NCBI GenBank assembly: GCA_963752755.1
Contig: CAVVZJ010000001.1
Location: 434,001-498,000, forward strand
Length of the DNA stretch: 64,000 nt
Reading direction: 5' to 3'
Source of the DNA: CAVVZJ01 sp963752755
Lineage (GTDB): Bacteria; Planctomycetota; Planctomycetia; Isosphaerales; Isosphaeraceae
In this document: positions 1-9,430 of the stretch, one piece after another
How the letters are laid out: each line of letters begins with the position of its first letter
Position numbering within the stretch: the first letter of the stretch is position 1
Made by a program: the position numbers and the translations under genes
Notes under the pieces: model-generated
What the model was told of the DNA's origin: nothing
Databases searched by the model: none
The model's input: the letters and a program-made list of their open reading frames with translations, nothing else

Positions 1-1
1 G

Positions 2-1223
2 GCGTCGCTGCGCGAGGAGGAGGCGCCGCGGGTCGTTTGCTCGGGCTGCGGCGGGCGGTTCCGGCTCCGCAGGCGGGAAGGGCGCTCGGGCGAGCTGACC
101 GCGTCGGCCTCGCAGGTCCGGCCGGGGATGGAGGATGAGAACCCGACCGACGAGGAGCCGGCGCGAACGTCGGCCGTCGAGCCGGCGACGATCGGGGGGG
201 TGGACCTGGCCTTGCGGGGGCTGGCGCTGGTCGGTCTGCGATGGGCCTTTCATGCGGTCAACGCGGCGGGTGTCGGGTTGATGTTGCCGCTGGGCGGATT
301 CGTGCCGGTCTGGAACCGCTGGCGGGCCGGCGGGCCGGGGGTCGTCGAGGCGCTGGGCGGGGTCCGGCCGGCGGTGGAGTCGTCCGATCCGGACGCGGAC
401 TTTGGGCCGATGCTGGCCCGGGCCGATGCGCCGGGGCTCTTTGGCGAGGTGGCGGAGGTGGCGCGTCGGCTGGGGGCGCGGCCGCCGGGGCAGATCCGGG
501 TGGCGTCGGTGCCGTGCTGCGGGGTGGTCGCCTGGGGACGTTCGCGGGCCTTGCTGGTGGGCTTGCCATTGCTGCATGCGTTGAGCCTGGGCGAGCTGCG
601 GGCGGTGCTCTCGCACGAGCTGGCGCACCTGGCGCGGGGCGATGCCACGGTCTCGGCGCGCTCGACGCGGTTCGTCGCGGGGCTGGGCCAGGCGCTCGAC
701 CGGCCGACGGCTCCGGGCTGGGGTCCGCTGGGGGCCTGGGCGCGGGTCTGCCGGAGTCTGGGGGATCGCCTGCACGCGCCGATCGCTCGCGGCCAGGAGG
801 TCCGGGCCGACCGGGCCGCCGCGTCGCTGGCCGGGGGGGCCGCCGCGGCGGATGCGCTGGTGAAGGTGGCCCTGATCCAGCCGTTGTTCCGCGAGGTGCT
901 CGACCACTACGACCCCTCCCGAACCGACCTGCCGAACCTCTACGCCTTCTTCCGCGACTTCTGGTCCCGACTGCCGGATGACCTGCATACGTCGATGCGT
1001 CACCGCCTGCTGACCGACCGCCGCGCCGATCGACCCGGCGCATCCGGCCTTGATCGATCGGCTGGCGCTCGTCCAGTCGTACCCCGATCGACCCGCGACC
1101 GACGCCAGCACCCCGGCCGCCCTGCTGATCGGCGACCTGGAGGCCCTGGAGCAGATGATCCACGACCGGCTCTTCGCCATCGGGGGCGTCGAGCCGAGCC
1201 TCTTCCACCGGGCGGGGAGCTGA
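2..1223 (+). CDS. M48-family zinc metalloprotease, 5' partial, one frameshift
   Basis: The reading frame runs in from the left edge (frame 2) and opens with a zinc-ribbon-like CSGCGG. A hydrophobic stretch follows (GVDLALRGLALVGLRWAF), then the M48 motif SHELAHLARGD with its HExxH zinc site at about 610-650. Downstream EVRAD fits the third zinc ligand region. M48 proteases are membrane-linked zinc endopeptidases used in protein quality control. After LPDDLHTSMRHRLLTD the frame loses sense. A +1 shift between 1014 and 1023 restores APIDPAHPALIDRL and continues to a TGA at 1221-1223, giving a natural C-terminus (SLFHRAGS). The long frame that continues to 2659 is read-through over the next gene. 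The true start lies outside the window. The shift is either a sequencing error or a decaying gene. Confidence 0.75.
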
Positions 1224-1279
1224 GGGAAGGGAAGCCGTCGCTCGCAAGGGCACCGAGGACGACGGGAGCGGACGCCGAG

Positions 1280-2524
1280 TCATCGCGGCGGCTCTCGGCG
1301 CTCCTGGCTCTCGGCTTGCTTCTGCGTTCTCGGGGAATCGGTGAGAGACTCGCCCCCTTCACTCCCGATTCGGACGCCTTCCGAACGCCCCCGCGACGCT
1401 TCCCCGACGCCCTCAGAACGTCCCGGAGACGCCGGGGACGGCCGGAGTGGATTGCGGAAATGTGTTTGTTGCGTCAGGAGTTGCGTTGCAAGCTTGCCCA
1501 TCTTGACGTTCGTTCGGCGCGCGGAGCGTCGGCGGGAGCGTCGGCCGGCGCGGCGGGCGCGGTGGAAGTCGGCGAGGTGGCGGTGAAGCTCCAGGGCGTT
1601 GGCCGACTCGTAGCGGCGGGCGAGGGCGGCCTCGGGGCTGGCGTCGAAGGTGCGGCAACGGGCGCAGGCGGCTTCGAGGGCGGGGACGTCGTGGTCGTTC
1701 CAGAGGATCTGCGCGGAGGTGCGTGGAGGCGCTCTTGCTCGGTCGCGGACGAAGGCGAGCAGGCGGCGGCGGGCCGACTCGCGGTCGCCGAGGGCCAGAC
1801 GCTGCGCGGCGGCGCGGTCGGCCGGTTCGAGGGTCTTCGTGTCGAGGTTCAGGAACGCCTCGACTTCATCGGGGTTGGGGGCGCGGTCGGCGGCGAGGTG
1901 GTCGCGGTAGAGCCGGGCGACGACGGGTTGACCGGGCGGAATGCGGTCGTAGTCGAAGCCGAGCAGGAGCAGGCAGCGGAGGAACTCGGCGCGGGACCAG
2001 TAGCCGCCGGGCATCTCCAGATCGGCGGCGAGGTCGTCGAAGCGGGCGATCAGCCAGTCGCAACCGAAGGCGGAGGAGGTGAGAAGGGCGTAGGCGCGGC
2101 GGGGGTCGGCCTGGAGCTTCTGGCCGGTCCGACGGGCCCAGGCGCGGCGGCGTCGGAAGAAGGCCCGCTCGGCGGCAGCGGTGTTCTCCTCCAGGGCGAG
2201 GTTCTCGCGCTCGACGCAGCGATCGAGCCGGACGGAGGCGGTGGCGGCGCGGGCGACGAGCCAGCGCTGGACGGCGTCGGCGGGTTTCATGGCGTCGGTC
2301 CATTCGGCGACGCGCTCGGCGATCTTCTCGCGCTGGTCGGGCGGCTCGACGACCTGGCAGCGGAGACCATGCTTGACGGCATTGGCCCGGCTTCGGGCCT
2401 TGCCGGCGGCGGTTTTCGGTCCGGTGGCGCGGGGACCGGGCGGGGTCAGGCCGAGCGAGGCGAGGACCTTGGGGTCGAGCGGGTCGATGGGCTGGGGCGC
2501 GGCGTCGTCGGGAGTCGGCGTCAT
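1280..2524 (-). CDS. Conserved protein of the TGPKTAAGKARSRANAVKHGL family
   Basis: 414 codons. The N-terminus carries TGPKTAAGKARSRANAVKHG, a Lys/Arg-rich signature I associate with a multicopy family of unknown function in planctomycetes and some other phyla, often near repeats. The body is Arg/Ala-rich and helical, with many conserved Trp and Leu positions (for example FGCDWLIARFDDL). The C-terminal ~60 residues are low-complexity with a repeated GRSEGV unit. They may be read-through rather than conserved protein. The gene faces the M48 gene tail-to-tail, 56 bp apart. No enzymatic motif is visible. A DNA-linked role is suggested only by the basic N-terminus and the distribution I recall, so function is unassigned. 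Confidence 0.6.
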   Translation of the reverse strand: MTPTPDDAAPQPIDPLDPKVLASLGLTPPGPRATGPKTAAGKARSRANAVKHGLRCQVVEPPDQREKIAERVAEWTDAMKPADAVQRWLVARAATASVRLDRCVERENLALEENTAAAERAFFRRRRAWARRTGQKLQADPRRAYALLTSSAFGCDWLIARFDDLAADLEMPGGYWSRAEFLRCLLLLGFDYDRIPPGQPVVARLYRDHLAADRAPNPDEVEAFLNLDTKTLEPADRAAAQRLALGDRESARRRLLAFVRDRARAPPRTSAQILWNDHDVPALEAACARCRTFDASPEAALARRYESANALELHRHLADFHRARRAGRRSRRRSARRTNVKMGKLATQLLTQQTHFRNPLRPSPASPGRSEGVGEASRGRSEGVRIGSEGGESLTDSPRTQKQAESQERREPPR

Positions 2525-2903
2525 GGTGGGGCCCTCGGCGTCAAGGGGTGGCGATCGGCGTCGGTTTGTCGGGCATGCGGGCGCGGCGGACGGCGGCGAG
2601 CCCGGTTCATCTCCTATCTTCGAAAAACCGGCCGGGGATTATCGCGCTTTCCCGGATGATTTCGGGATCTGGCCGCCGAGCGGGTCGACGGGGCCTGTGC
2701 TGGTGTTCAGGATGTGGCCGGTTCTCCGGGCGACAGTCGGGAGTTGCGGACACATTTTTTGAGAAAACCAGTGGAATAACTATTGACATTGCCTGGTTAA
2801 ACGAAGAATTGGTAGAGGGAGACAATGTCGATGCTGCGGGGGTGCCGGGAGATCCGGCTCCGGCATCGGGCGTGTTTCCCCTAGATAAGTGGAGGACCCG
2901 AGG
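2525..2903 (+). promoter_or_regulatory. Intergenic region with a weak promoter for the metalloprotease
   Basis: This 379-bp gap separates two divergent genes and shows no convincing ORF. The right half is unusually AT-rich for the window (about 2745-2815). It contains TTGACA at 2783-2788 with a poor -10 candidate (GAATTG) 17 bp downstream. A Shine-Dalgarno GGAGG lies at 2891-2895, 8 bases before the ATG at 2904. That supports this ATG over an in-frame GTG at 2889. Confidence 0.3.
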
Positions 2904-4181
2904 ATGGTGGATAAACCCAAGACCCGGTCTGGCAAGAAGGAAGACGTGCTCGTCCGGCTCGAGCGACTCGAGTCCCTCGTGGAGAATGGCCACAATCGGC
3001 CCGGGATCGGTTCCCTGACGGCCATGCCGGTGACCCCGACCTATTCGACCGACCTGGAGGAGCGGCTGGCGGCGCTGGAGAAGCGGATCTTGCAGTCGGG
3101 GGAGGGGGAGACGGAGTCCGTGGAGGGGGAGACCGAGGAGACTCCGCTCCGGTACTGCGCCCTGCCGAAAACCCCGCCGCGGCAGTTCGCGGCAGACGTG
3201 TCGCCGAATCGGGCCAAGCTGATCGAGATGATCAGCAAGAAGTGGGTGAACGGCACCAAGCTGCACTATTACTTCTTCGCGAGCGGCTCGGCGTCGGCGA
3301 GCAACGACCAGAAGGACCTTGTGCGGCAGGGATTCGACGTCTGGAAGAACGTCGGGATCGGGATCCAGTTCGAGGAGGTGCAGGACATCCACTCGGCCGA
3401 GATCCGGATTGGATTCGTGCAGGGCGACGGGTCGTGGTCGTACATCGGTCGCGACGTGATCGACGTGGCCGGCCAGAGTGAGCGGACGATGAACTTCGGC
3501 TGGGACCTGAAGGCCGACCCGCGGGGTGTGGACGTGCCGGTCCACGAGATCGGTCACACGCTTGGCTTCCCGCACGAGCACCAGAACCCGTTTGCCGGGA
3601 TCGTCTGGGACGAGGAGGCGGTCTATCGCTACTTCGGCGGCCCGCCCAACAACTGGGATCGGCCGACGGTCCAGTTCAACATCCTCCAGAAGCTCTCGGT
3701 CTCGGAGGTCCAGGGAACGCAGTGGGACCCGGACTCGATCATGCACTACGCCTTCGCGGCGGGGCTGATCCTGCAGCCCGATCAGTATCGCAACGGCATT
3801 CGCCCCCACGGCGGGCTCTCGCCGCACGACCTGGCCCAGGCCAAGCTGTTTTACCCGACGCAGGACGACGCTTCGAACCCCGAGCTGAAGCCGTTCCGCT
3901 CCCAGATGCTCAACCTCGCGCCGGCCCAGCAGGCGAATTTCACGATCCAGCCGGCCGCGACCCGCTGGTACACGATGCAGACCTTCGGCGGCTCGGACAC
4001 GGTGATGGTCCTCTTCGAGGAGCACAACGGTGACCTCCGCTTCCTGGCGGGCGACGACGACAGCGGTACCAGCCGCAACGCCCGGATCCAGGCACGGCTG
4101 ATGGCCGGTCGGCGGTATGTGCTGCGAATCCGGCTGTTCTCGAACTTCGACTCCGGCGAGACGGCCGTCATCCTCTCGTGA
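2904..4181 (+). CDS. Astacin-like zinc metalloprotease with C-terminal PPC-like domain
   Basis: Begins MVDKPKTRSG after a good GGAGG. Residues ~10-90 form a charged, possibly coiled-coil leader (VRLERLESLVENG, LEERLAALEKRI). There is no signal peptide, so any export would be non-classical. The catalytic core (~95-310) has GSWSYIG, NFGW and the extended zinc motif HEIGHTLGFPHEH (HExxHxxGxxH), followed by a Met-turn candidate SIMHYAF. This matches the metzincin/M12A astacin type. The last ~85 residues (WYTMQTFGG, GDLRFLAGDDDSG) resemble a bacterial pre-peptidase C-terminal beta domain. A homologous protease without that leader is encoded in the prophage at 46184-47332. The substrate is unknown. 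Confidence 0.8.
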   Translation: MVDKPKTRSGKKEDVLVRLERLESLVENGHNRPGIGSLTAMPVTPTYSTDLEERLAALEKRILQSGEGETESVEGETEETPLRYCALPKTPPRQFAADVSPNRAKLIEMISKKWVNGTKLHYYFFASGSASASNDQKDLVRQGFDVWKNVGIGIQFEEVQDIHSAEIRIGFVQGDGSWSYIGRDVIDVAGQSERTMNFGWDLKADPRGVDVPVHEIGHTLGFPHEHQNPFAGIVWDEEAVYRYFGGPPNNWDRPTVQFNILQKLSVSEVQGTQWDPDSIMHYAFAAGLILQPDQYRNGIRPHGGLSPHDLAQAKLFYPTQDDASNPELKPFRSQMLNLAPAQQANFTIQPAATRWYTMQTFGGSDTVMVLFEEHNGDLRFLAGDDDSGTSRNARIQARLMAGRRYVLRIRLFSNFDSGETAVILS

Positions 4182-4199
4182 ATGGACTGCAGATGCAAG

Positions 4200-4236
4200 C
4201 TGGGGCCGGCGCCGACGTCAATCGGGCCGGCCCCAG
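4200..4236 (+). terminator. Strong hairpin after the metalloprotease
   Basis: A perfect 11-bp stem (CTGGGGCCGGC with its complement GCCGGCCCCAG) and a 15-base loop start 18 bases after the metalloprotease stop. No T-tract follows, so it may be a weak or factor-assisted terminator. The rest of 4182-4483 shows no gene. Confidence 0.4.
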
Positions 4237-4483
4237 GTCGTTCCGGCAGGGGTCGTGCCGGGTCGCGAAGGGGGAGGTGGGATCGTCCCTGGTCGGGTGC
4301 TCGGCGAGCACGCGACGCGTGAGCGTTCCTGTTCGCTCGCCGGGCCTTTGCCGCGACGCCGCGGCACGACGTTCCTCGACTCCGGGAAGACGCCACGGTT
4401 GAGCCGGGGTGGAGGGTGGGCTATGCTCGGAGGAGAAGCGGCGAGGTCGCGGGCTTCGGGCAACCGACGGGGAGGGCCGGGCG

Positions 4484-5237
4484 ATGAGAACAAGCGAGGT
4501 CGTGGCGGCTGGGTTGAGGACGGGGCTGGTCGTGGCGGCGTTGGTCGCCGGGATCTCGGGAGGCGGAGCCCATGGCGCAGTGGGGCCTCGGATACGGCTG
4601 GGGCGGCTTCTATGGCGGCGGGCAGATGTATAATCAGCAGACGCTCAATTATTTGACTCAGCGGTCGCTCGCCGCGGGCAATGCCGCCTACGCCGCGCGG
4701 TCGAACGGGCCGATGGGCAATAATGTGTACGCCGGTAACCCGAACGCCTATTACAACCATGTCCGCGACCCGGACTTCTTCCAGCGGTTCGACATCTCGT
4801 CACGACGCACGATCGAATCTCAGGTGGCGCGGAACGTCGAGCCGGACCTCGTGCGGAGCACGCCGACGGCCGGTGCCGGTGCCGGGACGTCGCGGACGTC
4901 GCGGACGTCGCCGCCGCTGCTGCACTTCTTCAGCACCGTCGGCAAGCTGGTCTGGCCCTCGGACGCACCCACGGGCGGCGACCTGGGACCAAAGCGGCAG
5001 GCGATCGATCAGAGCACCGGCGACATCTATCGGGAGGTCAAGGACCGCGGCTTCGCCTCGATCGGCCTGGTGACGGACGCTCGCACCAAGCTCGTCGATT
5101 ACGGCCGACCGGCGCTGGACTATCTGCACAGGAGCTCCTCGCCGGCCGTGGCGGATACGTTCCACCGCTTCCTGCTGTCGTTTTACGACGCGCTGGGGCG
5201 GTCGGCCTATTCGGGTGCGGGATCGGCAGCGCGCTGA
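4484..5237 (+). CDS. Secreted protein of unknown function, frameshift after signal peptide
   Basis: An ATG at 4484 starts a classical signal peptide: MRTSEV, then a hydrophobic core (GLVVAALVAGISG) ending near AHG/AQW. In that frame the protein soon becomes nonsense. From 4572 another frame gives a coherent protein (MAQWGLGYGWGGFYGGG, then NQQTLNYLTQRSLAAGN). Joining the two by one base at about 4568-4574 yields an AHA-QWG signal-peptidase site, so I annotate one secreted gene. The mature part is Gly/Tyr/Asn-rich at the start and then helical, with no known domain recognised. Its stop lies 12 bp from the convergent TlpA-like gene. If the shift is real, only the unsecreted 221-residue form from 4572 would be made. 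Confidence 0.6.
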
Positions 5238-5249
5238 GGTGTGGATCGG

Positions 5250-6325
5250 TTACTTCAAAGCCTTCTGGACGGTCGATTCCAGGCTGGAGCCGATCAGGTC
5301 CACGGCGAGGATCTTGCCGTCGGGGCCAATGAGGAAGTTCGCCGGGATCTCGGTGACGCCATAGGCGCGGGCGATGTCGCGATCGTCAGCGCCGCTGACG
5401 AGGTTGGGCCAGCGGACATTGTTCTCGATGAGGAAGCGGCGGATCGTCGGCATGTGGTCGGCGGGGTTCTTGGAGGCGTCGCGGTCGAGGGTATCCAGGT
5501 TGATGCCGAGGATGCGGAAACCGCGGTCGTGGTAGCGGTCGTAAAACTCGCCGAGCCGGACGGCCTCGGCGGCGCAGGGCAGGCACCAGCTCGCCCAGAA
5601 ATCGACGAGCACGACGTTGCCCCGGAGGTCGGCGAGGTTCACGGGCTTGCCATCGATGTCGTTGCCGACGATCGGGGGTGCGGGCTGGCCGACCATCTCC
5701 AGGCGGGCGAGTCGGCTCGCGGCGTAGGTGCGCATCTGGGGGTCGGGGGCCTCGTCGCGGATCAGGCGGAAGGCGCGTCGGGCGACGTCGAACTGGGCGG
5801 ACTGGACGAGCCGCTGGTAATATGTTTCGACGAGTGAGATCCGCAACGCCTCGGGCAAGACGGCGTTAACGGCGGCGTTGTCGTTGTTCTGCGCGGGCGC
5901 TGCTTGCGGGTGGTGATGGCGGCCTCCAGGCTCGCCAGCGATTCCTCGAACGCGTTACGGTCCACCTCGGCGAGGATGTTGGCGAGATTGGCGAGGTATC
6001 GCAACTGGGGCGGGGTGCCCTGGCGCTGGAGGAGGCGCTCGGCGGTCGGCTCGGCCTCGCGGTAGAGGCCGGCGGCGAGGGCGTCCTGAAAGAGGGTCTG
6101 ATAGGTGGCGGTGGCGTCGTCGGCGGGCTGCCGCTCGGCGAGCTGGGCGAGGCGCTCGATCCGCTGGCGTTCGAGCTGGCGGAGGGCCTTCTGGAAGTCG
6201 GCGTCGATGGTCGCGACCGAGTCGTCGCGGGCGGGCGGGTCCTGAGCGTTGGCGTGGAGGGTTGCGAGCGAAGCCAGGGCCAGCGTGAGGCTGCCCAGCC
6301 GTCGGGCGAGCGGAGGCGTCTTCAT
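5250..6325 (-). CDS. Secreted TlpA-like thioredoxin-fold protein, one frameshift
   Basis: The N-terminal frame starts at 6325 with a signal peptide (MKTPPLARRLGSLTLALASL) and an ANA-QD cleavage site. A helical TPR-like region of ~150 residues follows. Near 5890-5905 the frame must change. The downstream frame continues helically (NAVLPEALRISLVETYYQRL) into a TlpA/AhpC-TSA domain: GQPAPPI, VLVDFWASWCLPC with the redox CxxC, and a cis-Pro region EIPANFLIGPDG. Such exported thioredoxins reduce or isomerise disulfides in the periplasm. Planctomycetes have many with an N-terminal helical extension. The two frames together give ~358 residues. The shift falls in a GC-rich run and restores continuous homology, so an indel error is likely. 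Confidence 0.75.
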
Positions 6326-6446
6326 CGGCGGTCAGCTCCTCCTGGGGGGTGGATCGGTCGGTGTCTTATTCTGACAGAATCGGGAGGTCGGTGGGTAGCC
6401 CGGATCAAAGGGGGAAGGGGGGAAGGAATCCTTCCTCCGCGACTCG

Positions 6447-7325
6447 CTAGGGCTGCGGCTTGAGTTGCCGGTCGAGGAAGGCGGCGGCCTGGGCGATGGT
6501 GCGCTCGATCTCGGGCCGGCCCCAGTTGCCGTGGCCGCCGCCGACAATCAGCTCGACGCGACCGGGCACGCCGGCTGTGGTCATCGCCTCGGTGAGCTTG
6601 AGGGCCTGGGAGTGGGGGACGAGCGGGTCCTTGGTCCCCTGGAAAGTGAGCACGGGCGGGTCGTCGGGGGTGACGAACGTCAGGGGCGAGGCCTGCTTCG
6701 CGGCGTCGGCCTTCTCGGTGGGCGGGCCGCCGAGGAAGTCGCGGATAAGGGGCTGGGAGGCGATTGGGAAGTCGTCGGCCTGGAGGTCGGTGGGGCCGAA
6801 GTAATTGACGACGGCGCGGAGGCGGGTGTCGGGGGCGTCGGCCGGGGCGTCGCCTTCGAGGCCGTCGTCGGCGTCGGTCAGGCCGAGCATCAAGGCGAGA
6901 TGGCCGCCCGCCGAGAAGCCGAGAGCGCCGACGCGGGCCGGGTCGAGGTGGTAGTCGTCGGCGTGGGCCTTCAGCCAGCGGACGGCCGCCTTGACGTCGT
7001 GGACCTGGGCCGGGAACGTCTCGGCCGGACAGAAGCGGTACTGGGGCGAGATCGCGACGTAGCCCCGGCGTGCGAACTGGTCGAGCAGGTTGCGGTTCGA
7101 GGCCTTGTCGCCGCCCCGCCAGGCGCCGCCGTGGATCACCACGAGGGCCGGGAACGGCCCGTCGCCCTCTGCCGGTCGGGCCAGGTCGAGCTTCAGGTCA
7201 CGGTCGCCGACGTGTGTGTAGGTGAGGTCATACGAGTGCTCGATCGCCGGCCGGTCGTCGGCCTGTCCTCGGGCGACGGCCGAGGACAGGAGTACCAGGA
7301 CGCCAAGCATCACCCCGCGCTTCAT
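6447..7325 (-). CDS. Secreted alpha/beta hydrolase (esterase/lipase, BD-FAE type)
   Basis: The start chosen is MKRGVMLGVLVLL at 7325, after a GGAGG on the minus strand. This gives a signal peptide ending near ARGQADD. The upstream start at 7379 would bury it. Motifs are the oxyanion-hole HGGAW, the nucleophile elbow GFSAGG, and late Asp and His candidates (TKDPLVPHSQ, GGGHGNW). These identify the carboxylesterase/feruloyl-esterase-like branch of the fold. The substrate is not predictable; xylan- or polysaccharide-linked esters are typical of secreted members. The gene stands alone, divergent from the promoter region at 7.6 kb. Confidence 0.8.
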   Translation of the reverse strand: MKRGVMLGVLVLLSSAVARGQADDRPAIEHSYDLTYTHVGDRDLKLDLARPAEGDGPFPALVVIHGGAWRGGDKASNRNLLDQFARRGYVAISPQYRFCPAETFPAQVHDVKAAVRWLKAHADDYHLDPARVGALGFSAGGHLALMLGLTDADDGLEGDAPADAPDTRLRAVVNYFGPTDLQADDFPIASQPLIRDFLGGPPTEKADAAKQASPLTFVTPDDPPVLTFQGTKDPLVPHSQALKLTEAMTTAGVPGRVELIVGGGHGNWGRPEIERTIAQAAAFLDRQLKPQP

Positions 7326-7586
7326 GATCGCCACCTCCGCGCACAGACCACGCCTCGCAAGAACTGTCCCCGCGCCCATCGGTCCGGGCGGGCGACGTCA
7401 CCTTATCGCGGACGGCACCCCGGCGACAGGGCTGGCTGCCGCCCGGTCGGGAATTCCTGTAAATGCAAAATCGAAAGTTGCTGGTTCTGGCGAAATTATG
7501 GGGTTTTGTGGCGATTTTGTTCTTAAATCGCGCCATGTGACGAACTGTGGCGAAGGAGTGTAAGCCAAAAAAATCGTGAAGGCAAC

Positions 7587-7614
7587 TTGACATCCCGTAT
7601 TGGGGATGTATCTT
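7587..7614 (+). promoter_or_regulatory. Sigma-70-like promoter with overlapping inverted repeat
   Basis: TTGACA (7587-7592), a 16-bp spacer and TATCTT (7609-7614) lie in an AT-rich island inside a 416-bp intergenic stretch (7326-7741). The spacer region is itself an inverted repeat, CATCCC-6-GGGATG (7591-7608), in the position of a repressor operator. It would drive the small protein at 7742 and perhaps the sigma factor. No ORF in the gap looks real. Confidence 0.45.
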
Positions 7615-7741
7615 CTCTGGTAGAGGATCAAGTCTGCCGCGGGCCGAGTGAGCCCGGGGCGGAAACGCCAACGCGAAGTCGCGTTCGGCTACGGCCACGC
7701 CGGCCGACCTCGACTGACTCCGATGATGGGAACTTCGAGCG

Positions 7742-8140
7742 ATGTGGAATTCAGGAATGGCGGACCGACTCTCGCGGATCTCGGACTCGACGCTCGCGAC
7801 GATCGCTTTCCCGCTGGTGCCGCCGACCCCGACGCTGGGGCGGATCGAGACCCCCAGCGACAGGCCCGATAACGACTTCGGGCGGATGGTCCGGTTGGTT
7901 CAGTCCAACGAACAGCTCTTCGCCGCGCTCCAGGCCAACCGGGTCGGTGTGGCGGAGGTCCGTGCCTATCTCGCCCGTCCCGACGCCAACGCCGTGCTGG
8001 GTCGCGCCCGGCTCGAGCGTCTGAAGGCCAAGCATTCGGCCGTACTGGCCCGTCTGCGTGCCAACCGAATCGAGGCCCGGCAACTCCTCGCTGGCTGCGA
8101 GGCTGATGACCCGGGTGCGGCGGTCCCCCTGGCTGGCTGA
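7742..8140 (+). CDS. Small conserved-looking protein, function unknown
   Basis: 132 codons from ATG 7742; an alternative start is ATG 7757, giving MADRLSRISDS. The middle is helical and leucine/arginine-rich (GRMVRLVQSNEQLFAALQANR, then ERLKAKHSAVLARLRANR). No cysteine motif, signal peptide or membrane segment is seen. It follows the promoter at 7.6 kb and lies 94 bp before a sigma-factor gene on the same strand. A regulatory partner role is possible but purely positional. Codon use matches the host. Confidence 0.55.
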   Translation: MWNSGMADRLSRISDSTLATIAFPLVPPTPTLGRIETPSDRPDNDFGRMVRLVQSNEQLFAALQANRVGVAEVRAYLARPDANAVLGRARLERLKAKHSAVLARLRANRIEARQLLAGCEADDPGAAVPLAG

Positions 8141-8234
8141 GCCGGTCGGGAGTGGAGCGGCCGACAACCCAGGGCGTTGCGGGAATTGATCGGGTTTGAC
8201 CCTCAGCGATGAGACGCAGACGAGAGGCCCCTCA

Positions 8235-8903
8235 ATGAGCATGGCGACCGAGATGTGCCCCGAGACCGAGATGCCGACGCAACGCGAAACCGCGACCCGG
8301 CCGCGTCGGCCACGTGTTCGGCTGACGCCGGAGCGTCAGAAGCTAGCGACCCGCTACATGGCCCTGGCCCGCCGGGTGGCCCGGCCTTTCAAGGCCGGCT
8401 GGCCGCACAACTGGGAAGACTTCGAGAGCGCCGCGCTGTACGCCCTGGTCGAGGCGGCCGAGTCGTTCGACCCGACGCGCAACGTCCGCTTCAGCACGTA
8501 TGCGTATCACCGGATCGTCGGGGCGTTGCGCGACGTGCAGCGCGAGCTGATCGCGCTGTCGCGTCCCTGGGACCTCGACGGCAGCCAGCCGATCGCCCCC
8601 GACGACCTGCCGGAGATCTCCGAGCGGGCCGGCCGGGTTGTGGGGATCGCGGCCGACCCGCCCGTCGGCTGGGAGATGGAGGGTCACGAGATGCTCGAGC
8701 GCTGGCTCCGACGGCTCCCACCCCGCTGGGCCGCCGCCTGCCGGCAGATTTACGTCCACGGCAAGAGCCAGGTCGAGGCCGCGCGGACACTGGGCATGTC
8801 GCAGTCGCGGCTCTGCATCGTCCACCGCGCGGCGCTGGAGATGCTCCACCACGACTGGTCGCCCCACATCCACGTCCGCGGCGGTGACGGGGTCGCGGCC
8901 TGA
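8235..8903 (+). CDS. RNA polymerase sigma factor, sigma-70 family (regions 2 and 4)
   Basis: ATG 8235 follows GAGAGG at 8222-8227 and is preferred over the upstream TTG at 8196. Region 2 is evident in DFESAALYALVEAAESFDP and RFSTYAYHRIVGALRD, which cover core binding and -10 recognition. Region 4 appears as LPPRWAAACRQIYVHGKSQ followed by an HTH (EAARTLGMSQSRLCIVHRAAL). There is no region 1 and only a short linker, so it is a compact alternative sigma factor. Regulon unknown. It sits between a small unknown protein and a CsrA-like gene, a pairing that suggests a regulatory locus. Confidence 0.85.
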   Translation: MSMATEMCPETEMPTQRETATRPRRPRVRLTPERQKLATRYMALARRVARPFKAGWPHNWEDFESAALYALVEAAESFDPTRNVRFSTYAYHRIVGALRDVQRELIALSRPWDLDGSQPIAPDDLPEISERAGRVVGIAADPPVGWEMEGHEMLERWLRRLPPRWAAACRQIYVHGKSQVEAARTLGMSQSRLCIVHRAALEMLHHDWSPHIHVRGGDGVAA

Positions 8904-9070
8904 TTCGAAGACCGAGGAGTCCCTGGAGCTTGAGCGAGGATCGCGTCTGGTCGGAACGATGAGCCTGGCAGTTTTCTTGAGCGTGATTTGGTGCGGTTGG
9001 TCAGAACGTCTTGCACATTTTGGGTTAAAAACGCGTCCTGGAACTTTCCCCTGGAAACGAGTCGAAAGCC

Positions 9071-9289
9071 ATGCTGGTCTTGAAGCGCAAAGAAGGTCAG
9101 TGGGTGGAGATCACCCATAGCGGTTCGGGCGACGTGTTGCGCGTGCGCCTCTACGATATCTGCGGGGAGTTCCCGGGTCGGGCGAACCTGGCGTTCGACG
9201 ACCCGGCGCGGAACTTCGAGATTCAGCGTCCCGAGCGTCCGCGGCGTCCGGAGCCGGTCGCGGACGGCGGGGTGGTGAGCCAGCCCTGA
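9071..9289 (+). CDS. CsrA-like carbon storage regulator (RNA-binding)
   Basis: 72 codons beginning MLVLKRKEG, which matches the CsrA beta-1 strand (family consensus MLVLxRKxGE). Later strands are recognisable only weakly (WVEITHSGSGDVLRVRLYDI) and there is no clear GxxxVRLGI. It is therefore a divergent CsrA-like protein, as planctomycetes often carry. CsrA dimers bind GGA motifs in mRNA leaders and alter translation and stability. The C-terminus is a Pro/Arg-rich tail (ERPRRPEP). A strong terminator follows at 9348. Confidence 0.6.
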   Translation: MLVLKRKEGQWVEITHSGSGDVLRVRLYDICGEFPGRANLAFDDPARNFEIQRPERPRRPEPVADGGVVSQP

Positions 9290-9347
9290 CGTCGTCAAGG
9301 GGGTTGGGCCGGGGCGGCCCGGCGTCAACAAGGGGGTGGGTTGGGGC

Positions 9348-9391
9348 GGGGCGGTCGGCCTCTGGCGAGGTCGGCCGCCCCGTTCCCTTTT
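9348..9391 (+). terminator. Rho-independent terminator after the CsrA-like gene
   Basis: A 14-base arm (GGGGCGGTCGGCCT) pairs with AGGTCGGCCGCCCC across a 6-base loop with two imperfect pairs. GTTCCCTTTTGTTT follows. It lies ~60 bp after the stop and ~40 bp before the convergent aminotransferase gene, so it may serve both. Confidence 0.7.
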
Positions 9392-9430
9392 GTTTGCGCA
9401 ATTGGGATCGCAATGGGGGTGACGCGGAGG

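Noticed and set aside
1224..2659. Long plus-strand frame continuing the M48 gene to 2659
   Set aside because: Read-through on the opposite strand of the TGPKTAAGK-family gene; composition is Gly/Ala/Arg shadow sequence after the frameshift.
2607..4025. 472-codon minus-strand frame opposite the metalloprotease
   Set aside because: The plus strand carries a full zinc protease with Shine-Dalgarno; the reverse frame is a codon-bias shadow.
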